In this document: positions 9,477 to 15,925 of the stretch, piece by piece
Layout: the number at the start of each line of letters is the position of its first letter
How positions within the stretch are numbered: position 1 is the stretch's first letter
Translations under genes and position numbers: made by a program
Notes under the pieces: generated by a model
Seen by the model: only the letters and a program-made list of their open reading frames with translations
Databases searched by the model: none
Told to the model about the DNA's origin: nothing
NCBI RefSeq assembly: GCF_009296315.1
Contig: NZ_WHLY01000002.1
Location: forward strand, 4,252,501-4,316,500
Reading direction: 5' to 3'
Source of the DNA: Salmonirosea aquatica
GTDB lineage: Bacteria; Bacteroidota; Bacteroidia; Cytophagales; Spirosomataceae
DNA length: 64,000 nucleotides

Positions 9477-9812
9477 TTACTGCTTTTTTCGCTCGACGCA
9501 ACGTTTTTTCCACTCCGCCCGAATCCTTTCTTTCTCTTCGGGAGTCATATTCGAAAACCGGTTTCGGCCAAAGGGTGGACCACTGCCTCGGGGACGGCCC
9601 CAGCCTGCTCGCCCAAAGCCTCCGAAGAGGATCCGACACAGTATCAGCAGGCCGCCCGCTTGCCAGAACCCAATCGGCTTGACGAGCAGTACAGGGGTAA
9701 GTATGGCGTTCCATAGCAGCATGACCACCCAGGCAAGAAGGGCCATGATAGCCGGAATAATAAGAAGGAACCGCAGCGCGACTCTTTTTCGGTTAAATCG
9801 GGAAGGGGTCAT
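9477..9812 (-). CDS. Small membrane protein cotranscribed with ECF sigma factor
   Basis: 111 residues: basic N-terminus, two hydrophobic segments (VALRFLLIIPAIMALLAWVV and ILTPVLLVKPIGF...GGLLILCRILFGG), a Gly/Arg/Pro-rich linker, then a charged helix MTPEEKERIRAEWKKRC. The gene begins 1 bp after the sigma-factor stop, so the two are surely one operon and may be translationally coupled. Position after an ECF sigma factor would suit an anti-sigma factor, but the zinc-binding motifs of known anti-sigma domains are absent. The tail has some likeness to heavy-metal-resistance-type periplasmic helices; function unknown. Confidence 0.7.
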   Translation of the reverse strand: MTPSRFNRKRVALRFLLIIPAIMALLAWVVMLLWNAILTPVLLVKPIGFWQAGGLLILCRILFGGFGRAGWGRPRGSGPPFGRNRFSNMTPEEKERIRAEWKKRCVERKKQ

Positions 9813-9813
9813 A

Positions 9814-10503
9814 TCAGTAGTTGAAAAGTTCGTTATACAGAGTTTGCAATCGTTTACGCAAATATTTTACAGCATATCCTTTCCGAGAAATAACTGTTTT
9901 GAGGTTCTGTTCCGTCTTATCCGCGATCTGCTGCAGGGTCATGTCTTCCATTTCGTTCCATACGAATACATCCCGCTGGGCCGGAGGCAATTCGTCGAGG
10001 GCGGTGAACAACTCCTGCCAGAAGAGTTCCCGCATGTACTTCGCCTCCGGGTCGCTGCCGGGATCAATCAGCAGAATTTCCTTAAAGTTGAGTGCTCCGT
10101 CATCGCTTTCGTACACAGAATCGCTCAGCGGTTCGGGGACATTTTTTCGCTGGCGGTCGATGATCTTGTTACGGGCTACGGTATGGAGCCAGCCACTCAT
10201 CTGCTCGATCTCGCCGATGTTTACCACACTACTCAATTGCTGCCACACTTCCTGCAAAATGTCTTCGGCGTCCTCGTGCGAGTTCACTCGCTTCCTGATG
10301 AAACCGAATAGTTTCTGGCCGTACTGCTTTACGGTAGAAAGGATAGTTTGCTGGACCGGTATCGACAAAGTTTTAATCAGAAATAAGTTCTGGGAAGGAA
10401 GACGATTCAGTCGGGATTTTACTTTAAATGAGCGAAGGCCAGCAAGCGACGTTTTAGGGCCAATCGAATGTGTAGATTTCACGGTCAAAAGTGTTGATTT
10501 CAC
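9814..10503 (-). CDS. ECF-type RNA polymerase sigma factor
   Basis: Directs RNA polymerase to a set of promoters. Region 2 is clear (SHEDAEDILQEVWQQL, then GWLHTVARNKIIDRQRK), and region 4 carries LPPAQRDVFVWNEMEDMTLQ and the HTH IADKTEQNLKTVISRKGY. The annotated start at 10503 is GTG and gives an unusual 45-residue Ser/Lys-rich extension; a TTG at 10368 (SIPVQQTILSTV follows) would give the usual ECF length, so the true start is uncertain. The upstream DNA contains a tandem repeat of GTGAAATCnACAC that would be coding only if the longer form is used. Followed after 1 bp by a small membrane protein. Confidence 0.9.
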   Translation of the reverse strand: MKSTLLTVKSTHSIGPKTSLAGLRSFKVKSRLNRLPSQNLFLIKTLSIPVQQTILSTVKQYGQKLFGFIRKRVNSHEDAEDILQEVWQQLSSVVNIGEIEQMSGWLHTVARNKIIDRQRKNVPEPLSDSVYESDDGALNFKEILLIDPGSDPEAKYMRELFWQELFTALDELPPAQRDVFVWNEMEDMTLQQIADKTEQNLKTVISRKGYAVKYLRKRLQTLYNELFNY

Positions 10504-10578
10504 CGTGAACCATTATTAATGTATTAATACACAGCCTACTTTCGATGCATAACTACGCACTAAAACGCTATCTGTACA

Positions 10579-11280
10579 ATGGAAAAGGAAATGAATTCGA
10601 AATGGGCTTTGAAGAAAACGGACGCTACTGTCCTGGTCGCTAAGTCCGAACCGTTCACATGTGAAGTACTGGGAAGCCTGCTCAAGACCGAAGGATTTGA
10701 TGTGGTAGGCAGAGCTTCGAAGCTGGATGATCTGATAAGCAAAATTCAAACAAAAAAACCATCGTGTGTCATAACAGAAGTAGGGGTTATCGGCGACGCC
10801 TCCTTACTGATGAATGCCCTGGGACAAATGAAGAAGGTACCTAAGGTAGTACTCTACGTAAACAGCCACGACACCCGCGATATATCGAAAGTACTAGAGG
10901 CCAAGTTCAGCGCCTATCTGCACGCCGAGGACCAACTCGAGGAATTATACCACTGCCTGCAATCCACGAAGAAAGACGATACCTATTACAGTACCTGTTT
11001 CAAGGATCTGATTCATGAATTGGGTATCACCGAGGCCGACAGCGAAACTTTGCGGATCATCAAGTCGCTTACCAAGCGTGAGCGGCAGGTACTGCAGCTA
11101 CTGACTAAAGGTCTCACAGGCCATCAGGTAGCCGACCAACTGAACATGAGCTACCGTACTCTGGCCAATCATAAACAGAACATCACCCAGAAATTCTCTT
11201 TGGCTAGTGGAAGGCACCTACTGCGGCAGGGATTACAGATTAAGGGTTTTCTGTCGAATCCGCAAGCGGGCGGGAAGTGA
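10579..11280 (+). CDS. LuxR/NarL-type regulator with degenerate receiver domain
   Basis: 233 residues. The N-terminal 125 residues follow the receiver fold (ATVLVAKSEPFTCEVLGSLL ... KVVLYVNSHD ... FSAYLHAED), but the acidic pair is lost (VLVAKSE) and the phospho-acceptor Asp is Glu67 (CVITEVGVIG). The C-terminal HTH is canonical: LTKRERQVLQLLTKGLTGHQ, then LNMSYRTLANHKQNI. Glu can mimic a phosphorylated Asp, so the protein may be constitutively active or switched by ligand or partner binding. It is transcribed away from the ECF sigma gene and its 3' end overlaps the convergent LytTR gene by 41 bp, which could couple their expression. Confidence 0.87.
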   Translation: MEKEMNSKWALKKTDATVLVAKSEPFTCEVLGSLLKTEGFDVVGRASKLDDLISKIQTKKPSCVITEVGVIGDASLLMNALGQMKKVPKVVLYVNSHDTRDISKVLEAKFSAYLHAEDQLEELYHCLQSTKKDDTYYSTCFKDLIHELGITEADSETLRIIKSLTKRERQVLQLLTKGLTGHQVADQLNMSYRTLANHKQNITQKFSLASGRHLLRQGLQIKGFLSNPQAGGK

Positions 11281-11635
11281 GCGATGCAGGGGTAGTAGAT
11301 TTGGACAAGTTCTTTTCCAACGATTCTTTGAGGGTCTGCATGCGGGCGCGGGGCATCACCAGTTCTTTTTTAGGTAGCTGCTTTGAATGGAGGATGTACT
11401 TTCCTTTTTCCCAGTAGGTGTAGCTATCGAAATAGTTGAGATTGAGGATAAAGTTGCGGTTGCCCCGGAAAAAACGATCCGGATCCAGTTCATTTTCCAG
11501 TTCTGCCAACGATTTCGATATAGTAAGTTTTCCCTGACTGTGATGCACATAGTAGCTTCCATCTTCGGTCTCGAACAGATAGCAGTCATTTACATTGAGA
11601 ATCGTATCGCCTGTGGCAGTTTTGGCTTCTATCAA
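11240..11635 (-). CDS. LytTR DNA-binding domain protein
   Basis: 131 residues, nearly all a LytTR domain: INVNDCYLFETEDGSYYVHH-like strand pair, LAELENELDPDRFFRGNRNF and a closing LNLNYFDSYTYWEKGKYIL. The start is TTG, inside TTGA shared with the stop of the upstream membrane-protein gene, so translation is probably coupled. In many Bacteroidota the membrane part and the LytTR part are one polypeptide. Here they are two reading frames, which could be a natural split or a frameshift; the frame upstream of the TTG is open, and no homopolymer run is present at the joint. It probably regulates nearby genes, the divergent peptide/acyltransferase pair being the closest. Confidence 0.85.
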   Translation of the reverse strand: MIEAKTATGDTILNVNDCYLFETEDGSYYVHHSQGKLTISKSLAELENELDPDRFFRGNRNFILNLNYFDSYTYWEKGKYILHSKQLPKKELVMPRARMQTLKESLEKNLSKSTTPASLTSRPLADSTENP

Positions 11636-12243
11636 TTGTATATAAGGACGGGGGTACCTTTCGCATAAGAGGCAAATGCATCGAAGACCGTTTCCTGAGG
11701 GCTGGCTGTCTTCTTCAAGTTTTGTAGGAAATCGACAAATAGGGAGACATTCAGCAGAATATAGCCCAGAATAAGGACAAAGGGGGTATAAATGATATAT
11801 CCTGTGAAAGTGTAAAGCAAAACCAGATAGTAACTCTCATACCGGCTGGCTTCAAAATGTGGAAACTCACGCAAAAAGAAACGAAGATGCAGAGTAATAG
11901 GAATAAAAAAGAAGTAGGCGGTCAGGAAAACGGGCAAAAGCTTTAACTCATACAAAAGGATTGACTTAGGCGTAAGGGATATTTCATTGATCCGAAAAAC
12001 GTCATGGAAACGATCGATCAGGACTATTACAATATATAGACTGACAAATTCGGGCAAATAAAAGCCGATGACCCAGTTGAACAGGTACCCAAGAAAGCCA
12101 TGGGAGGTTTCTACGCTGGTCGATTTGAATTCCGGATTAAAGGTCCAGCTGAAAATTTCGTAGAATAATACAATGACAAACAGAATAGCTAGGCCACTCC
12201 ACGATTTTTTCAAAAAAGAACGATTCAGTTCAAGCGTTTTCAC
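11632..12243 (-). CDS. Integral membrane protein, N-terminal half of a LytTR sensor-regulator
   Basis: 203 residues with about four membrane helices (SGLAILFVIVLFYEIFSW; FVSLYIVIVLIDRF; LPVFLTAYFFFIPITL; YTFTGYIIYTPFVLILGYIL). It ends in a cytoplasmic helix DFLQNLKKTASPQE that leads directly into the LytTR gene (4-bp overlap). The four-helix architecture matches the membrane part of LytTR membrane regulators of Bacteroidota, whose ligands are unknown. By position it would anchor or regulate the LytTR product. It is divergent from the small peptide gene, with 259 bp between them containing a 26-bp perfect palindrome. Confidence 0.75.
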   Translation of the reverse strand: MKTLELNRSFLKKSWSGLAILFVIVLFYEIFSWTFNPEFKSTSVETSHGFLGYLFNWVIGFYLPEFVSLYIVIVLIDRFHDVFRINEISLTPKSILLYELKLLPVFLTAYFFFIPITLHLRFFLREFPHFEASRYESYYLVLLYTFTGYIIYTPFVLILGYILLNVSLFVDFLQNLKKTASPQETVFDAFASYAKGTPVLIYN

Positions 12244-12314
12244 AAGCGGTCATTTTTATTCAGTGGCTAAAAGAAGCAGGATCATGGGCCTTCATACAAA
12301 ATTAAGACGAGTTT

Positions 12315-12340
12315 AAAACTAGTCATTAATGACTAGTTTT
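12315..12340. promoter_or_regulatory. 26-bp perfect palindrome, candidate operator
   Basis: Each arm is AAAACTAGTCATT and its exact complement, with no spacer. It lies 75 bp upstream of the membrane/LytTR operon and 31 bp upstream of the candidate -33 element of the peptide gene, so it is placed to control both directions. A third copy of the half-site AAAACTAGTC occurs at 12489-12498, ending 3 bp before the peptide ATG. A dimeric regulator is the natural reading; the local LytTR or LuxR-type protein could be the binder, which is inference. Confidence 0.6.
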
Positions 12341-12370
12341 TAATGTAAATATAGGAAAATGCGCGGATTA

Positions 12371-12398
12371 TTTGGAGCGCCTCGGTGCTATACCTTTG
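12371..12398 (+). promoter_or_regulatory. Bacteroidota-type promoter of the peptide/acyltransferase operon
   Basis: TTTG at 12371-12374 and TACCTTTG at 12391-12398 match the -33 TTTG and -7 TAnnTTTG elements of the Bacteroidota housekeeping sigma factor, spacer 16 bp (slightly short). Start of transcription would be near 12405, giving a 5' leader of about 97 nt before the peptide gene. Confidence 0.6.
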
Positions 12399-12501
12399 TA
12401 TCATAAGGTTTTGAGAAAATACAACGCCTCATAACCCCAAGACGTTCATCGGTATCCAAATTGGTCAAAATAAATCTCAAACGCAAAAAAAACTAGTCCC
12501 T

Positions 12502-12678
12502 ATGAAAAAGTTCGAAATTACTCCTAAAGGCTCGTTGTCACAGTACATGAAAAACAACATCATCAAAGCCAAAAACGAAATTAACCACACCTTGCTGGCT
12601 GGTCCTGGAATGGGCGATATGTCATGCTTCGGAATTGTAGTTCCTGAGTCTTCCAAAGGATTGTCTGTGTCACTGTAA
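12502..12678 (+). CDS. 58-residue peptide, candidate precursor of a modified peptide
   Basis: Starts MKKFEITPKGSLSQYMKNN, continues through a Lys/Asn-rich helical stretch, and ends with a non-charged part rich in Gly, Ser and Met: LLAGPGMGDMSCFGIVVPES, then SKGLSVSL. A charged, helix-forming N-terminal leader followed by a small-residue C-terminal part with a single Cys (Cys42) is the layout of a ribosomally made precursor peptide; LAG at residues 32-34 is a possible leader end. The next gene, 30 bp downstream, is an acyltransferase with a possible peptide-recognition tail. Upstream promoter and half-site repeat support a real, regulated gene. I do not recognise a known precursor family; a toxin or small structural protein is the alternative. 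Confidence 0.6.
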   Translation: MKKFEITPKGSLSQYMKNNIIKAKNEINHTLLAGPGMGDMSCFGIVVPESSKGLSVSL

Positions 12679-12708
12679 TAGTAATATTACTGCCAAAATC
12701 AAATACCC

Positions 12709-13824
12709 ATGAAAGCAAAATCACTTACATCCTATCAGAAGGTAGCGCAGGAGTGCATCGATGCATTCAATCGGGTTGATATGCGCCGCGAAGAGGGGTA
12801 CTGTGTTCGATCGGGCTTGTTTTCGGCCAATCTGACCAACTTCCTGCCCGCTTTGCCAGAAGCCACTCATGAGACTATGTATACGAACTTGCTTCGTAAT
12901 TTGTCTCTGGAAAAGTTTGACCGCAGATTGATGCATCTAAGCGATGTTTCGGATTTGGAAGGCGATTTGTCTCTCCTCAAAAATCCGAAGAAGCCCTTCA
13001 TCTTCTGCACCTTCCACATCGGATCGTACCGGCTCATTGCCAATCTGCTGCTACGGAAGGGGTACCAGTTTTCCACACTGGTCCGTCAGGGAGTCTTCGA
13101 ATCGCAGCGCGCTGAATTCAAAGAGTACTGTGCCGAGATGCACGATACTTTTAATACACCGAGTAAAGTAAATATCCTTAACGCCGAAGATCCCCGGGTT
13201 CTGTTGCAAATGACCCGGGAGCTACAGGCAGGTCGTTCGATGCTGGTGTACCTCGATGGCGACACCGGTACAGGAGAGGACCACAAAGTTACGGTTGATT
13301 TACTCAATCAGCAGGTCCGGGTTCGTAAGGGTGTACCCTACGCAAGTTACTTGACAGGCGTTCCTATTTTGCCCATTGTGCAGTACCGTAAGAATAATCT
13401 GCAAAATGTGCTCCGGATCGGTAAACCGATTTCTCTAAAGAAGAACGAGAGCCGCGAAGAATTTTGCTACCGTTCCCTCAGTTCCATTTATAAGTACTTT
13501 GGCCAGTATATTGAGAAATATCCTGATCAATGGGAGGGTTGGACGTACATTCACAATGCTATGGTGATTAACCCCGAGCATTCCAATGTCAATACCACCT
13601 ATGACCTGAGCAAGAAGCGCACGACCTACCGTTTCAATCAGAGCCGCTACCGGATTTTTGAACTGGAAAGTAATTTCCTGCTCTTCGACCGGGCCGCTTA
13701 CGAAACATTCGAGATTACTGCCGACATGAAGACCTATCTTTCTGCTCCGCAGGTGAAAAATCCGATCAAGACATTGGGAGCAGGTATTTTTGGTGAATTG
13801 GTTACCCGAAATATCCTGATCTGA
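12709..13824 (+). CDS. LpxL/HtrB-like acyltransferase with C-terminal PqqD/RRE-like region
   Basis: 371 residues. The central part resembles lysophospholipid/lipid A acyltransferases: FIFCTFHIGSYRLIANLLLR (His103), GRSMLVYLDGDTGTGED, and GVPYASYLTGVPILPIVQYR. The usual HxxxxE/D catalytic pair is altered, with Arg108 where Glu/Asp is expected, so chemistry or substrate may differ. The last 70 residues (YRIFELESNFLLFDRAAYET ... FGELVTRNIL) have the strand-strand-helix pattern of PqqD-type peptide-recognition domains; this is pattern resemblance, not proof. Being 30 bp behind the small peptide gene, it is a candidate to recognise the peptide and acylate it. No transmembrane anchor seen. A terminator follows. 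Confidence 0.75.
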   Translation: MKAKSLTSYQKVAQECIDAFNRVDMRREEGYCVRSGLFSANLTNFLPALPEATHETMYTNLLRNLSLEKFDRRLMHLSDVSDLEGDLSLLKNPKKPFIFCTFHIGSYRLIANLLLRKGYQFSTLVRQGVFESQRAEFKEYCAEMHDTFNTPSKVNILNAEDPRVLLQMTRELQAGRSMLVYLDGDTGTGEDHKVTVDLLNQQVRVRKGVPYASYLTGVPILPIVQYRKNNLQNVLRIGKPISLKKNESREEFCYRSLSSIYKYFGQYIEKYPDQWEGWTYIHNAMVINPEHSNVNTTYDLSKKRTTYRFNQSRYRIFELESNFLLFDRAAYETFEITADMKTYLSAPQVKNPIKTLGAGIFGELVTRNILI

Positions 13825-13881
13825 GTCACCACCCCCGGGAGTGACAATATATAAAAGTTTTAGTGTGTGTATAGTATGGAT

Positions 13882-13908
13882 AAGCTCCTGCCCTTTGGGT
13901 GGGAGCTT
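13882..13908 (+). terminator. Intrinsic terminator after the acyltransferase gene
   Basis: Stem of 12 pairs (13882-13893 with 13897-13908, two G-U wobbles), 3-nt loop, followed by TCTTTTGTTG. It closes the peptide/acyltransferase unit and separates it from the dehydrogenase gene. Confidence 0.75.
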
Positions 13909-13981
13909 TCTTTTGTTGTGCCGATGGCAATTGCGGAGTATTTTTTTGCTACTTTGGCCGCCTACTTCATTTCATTGAGCT

Positions 13982-15025
13982 TTGAAAACACTTACCCTGC
14001 ACCAACCCGGCCATTTTGAGTTTGCCGATGTACCTTTCGACCCCACCCTTGCGAATGGACATGCCCTGGTAAGGGTAGTCTGCATCGGAATTTGTGGTAC
14101 CGACCTGCACGCTTACCGGGGCAACCAGCCCTTTTTTACCTACCCCCGGGTGTTGGGCCATGAACTTGCTGTGGAGGTACTCGCCCTGCAAGGCGACCCA
14201 TACGGGTTGAAAGTGGGTGATTTTTGCGCCGTAGAACCCTACCTGGATTGTGGCGAATGCCAGGCATGCCGGCGTGGCTTGACCAACTGCTGCGAGAAAC
14301 TACGGGTGCTGGGTGTGCATACCGATGGGGGGATGGTCGAATATCTGAAAATTCCCACAGGAAAACTACATCCCTCCAACCGCTTGAAAAAAGAACAACT
14401 TGCTTTGGTGGAAACGCTGGCTATTGGAGGTCATGCCGTAGAGCGGGCCGAGCTAAAACCCGACGATCTGGTGCTGGTGGTAGGGGCAGGTCCGATTGGA
14501 CTCTCGGTGGTGGAATTTGTAAAACGAAGCGGGGCCACACTCGTGGTAGCTGACCGTGACGAGAACCGCCTGCGGTTTTGTCGCGAAAAAATGGGCGTCG
14601 GACACACTCTACTGGCGGCCGATGACTCCACCCAAGCGCTGCGGGATATGCTGCAGGGAGATTTGCCGACGGTAGTGTTCGATGCCACGGGCAATCCCAA
14701 TTCTATGATGAAATGTTTTGACTACTGCGCCCACGGCGGCAAGCTGGTTTTTGTAGGGCTTTTCCAGGGCGATGTCAGCTTTCATGATCCTACCTTTCAC
14801 CGTAAAGAGCTAACGCTCTTAGCCAGTCGCAATGCTACCTCCCATACTTTCCGTACGATTATCAATGCCATCGAAAACGGACGTATGGACACTACTCCCT
14901 GGATCACCCACCGTGTGGTGTTTGACGCACTACCCGATTGTTTTCCTACCCTTCTAAAACCAGAATCGGGAGTGATAAAAGCCATTGTGGAAATGCCCGT
15001 CCTCAGCGGATCAGTCGCAGAGTGA
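13982..15025 (+). CDS. Zinc-dependent alcohol dehydrogenase (MDR, sorbitol/threonine-type)
   Basis: NAD(P)-dependent oxidation of a polyol, sugar or hydroxy acid. 347 residues from a TTG start (MKTLTLHQPG). Catalytic zinc ligands are visible as Cys38 (GICGTDLHAY) and the GHE of VLGHELAVEV; the structural-zinc cysteines are DCGECQACRRGLTNCC; the cofactor loop is LVVGAGPIGLSVVEF, followed by VVADRDENR, whose Asp suggests NAD. The best family match is the L-idonate/galactonate/threonine-type dehydrogenases. The sugar-acid dehydratase and SDR about 7 kb downstream would suit a non-phosphorylative sugar pathway, but they are not adjacent. It overlaps the 3' end of the convergent membrane-protein gene by 23 bp. 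Confidence 0.92.
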   Translation: MKTLTLHQPGHFEFADVPFDPTLANGHALVRVVCIGICGTDLHAYRGNQPFFTYPRVLGHELAVEVLALQGDPYGLKVGDFCAVEPYLDCGECQACRRGLTNCCEKLRVLGVHTDGGMVEYLKIPTGKLHPSNRLKKEQLALVETLAIGGHAVERAELKPDDLVLVVGAGPIGLSVVEFVKRSGATLVVADRDENRLRFCREKMGVGHTLLAADDSTQALRDMLQGDLPTVVFDATGNPNSMMKCFDYCAHGGKLVFVGLFQGDVSFHDPTFHRKELTLLASRNATSHTFRTIINAIENGRMDTTPWITHRVVFDALPDCFPTLLKPESGVIKAIVEMPVLSGSVAE

Positions 15026-15761
15026 TGCCATTAAGCACGAGCGTAACCACCAATAGTAGCAGGTAGGCCCAGCCGATGGGGAACAAAGGTACTATCCAAT
15101 GTACCCCGACCAGAAATGTGAGAAAGCCAAAACCTGTCAGTAGGAGGCCGTACATGATGCGTATGGTGGCCGTGGAGCCCTGCTGCGCATGCGTGAAGAC
15201 CGCCAGCGTGGAAGTCATGATAGGAAAAGGTGTCAGCAAGCCGCTCCATTCCGGCCCAAGTCTTTCGGCAGCCTGGGTAAGTATGAGCACGAACAACGTC
15301 GCCACCAGCATGCGGAGTGGGATGTCGTAGCGAGGCTGACGTGTAACGGCGGCAGCCTGAGCTGGTTTTGGAAAGTAATACAGCACGGCTGCCAGTACAG
15401 AAACCGAAATCAGAATGCCCCAGGGTAGGGTAGGGGTGAAATAAAAGGCCACTACTGCTACGACAAAAAAGACTCCGTAGCTCACTAGCACGGTGGGCAG
15501 CCACCACCAACGGGTGGAGAGAGTAGCATACGAAAATGCAAATAGAAAGGTACCCAGCGCTCCCATGAGGGCTCCCGGAATCGTAGCGGCGGCAAACGGC
15601 GCCCCCTGCTCCCAGGCCATAAAGAATGAAATGGGCCCTGCTACCCACGGAAAGCCGCCTATCCATCCTCCTAATCCTGCTCCCCACCGTCGCACACTCA
15701 GCGTAACCCCTGCAATCAACAGAGGCATAAGGGTTATTTTAATCAAAAAAATGTAGTTCAT
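15003..15761 (-). CDS. Multi-pass membrane protein of unknown function
   Basis: The start at 15761 (MNYIFLIKITLMPLLIAGVT) is preferred to 15863 because it begins at the first membrane helix. About 252 residues with seven or eight predicted helices, GxGGWIGGFPWVAGPISFF near the N-terminus and PFPIMTSTLAVFTHAQQG in the middle. The Gly-rich first half is repeated loosely in the second half, suggesting an internal duplication. I recognise it only as a conserved type of putative membrane protein. It is divergent from the metal receptor operon, 85 bp from its first palindromic box. Confidence 0.75.
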   Translation of the reverse strand: MNYIFLIKITLMPLLIAGVTLSVRRWGAGLGGWIGGFPWVAGPISFFMAWEQGAPFAAATIPGALMGALGTFLFAFSYATLSTRWWWLPTVLVSYGVFFVVAVVAFYFTPTLPWGILISVSVLAAVLYYFPKPAQAAAVTRQPRYDIPLRMLVATLFVLILTQAAERLGPEWSGLLTPFPIMTSTLAVFTHAQQGSTATIRIMYGLLLTGFGFLTFLVGVHWIVPLFPIGWAYLLLLVVTLVLNGITLRLIR

Positions 15762-15845
15762 GCTTGGGCAACCTTGTCCTGGTACAGCGGGCAAAGGTAC
15801 TAAACTGTGAAAGTGTAGCAGCATGGAAAGAAGTTTATCTAACCA

Positions 15846-15890
15846 TTTGCAACAAGGTTGCATTTGATCTATATTTGCAACAATGTGGCA
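15846..15890 (+). promoter_or_regulatory. Promoter overlapped by two Zur/Fur-like palindromic boxes
   Basis: Box 1 (15848-15862) is TGCAACAAGGTTGCA, a perfect 6-3-6 palindrome; box 2 (15876-15890) is TGCAACAATGTGGCA, one mismatch from symmetrical. The -33 TTTG (15846-15849) overlaps box 1, and the -7 TATATTTG (15870-15877) runs into box 2, spacer 20 bp. A repressor bound here would block RNA polymerase. The same motif recurs twice at 19430-19483 beside the Fur-family gene. Confidence 0.8.
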
Positions 15891-15925
15891 TTAAGCCTAC
15901 GGCCACATCCGAAAAAAGAAGCGCT

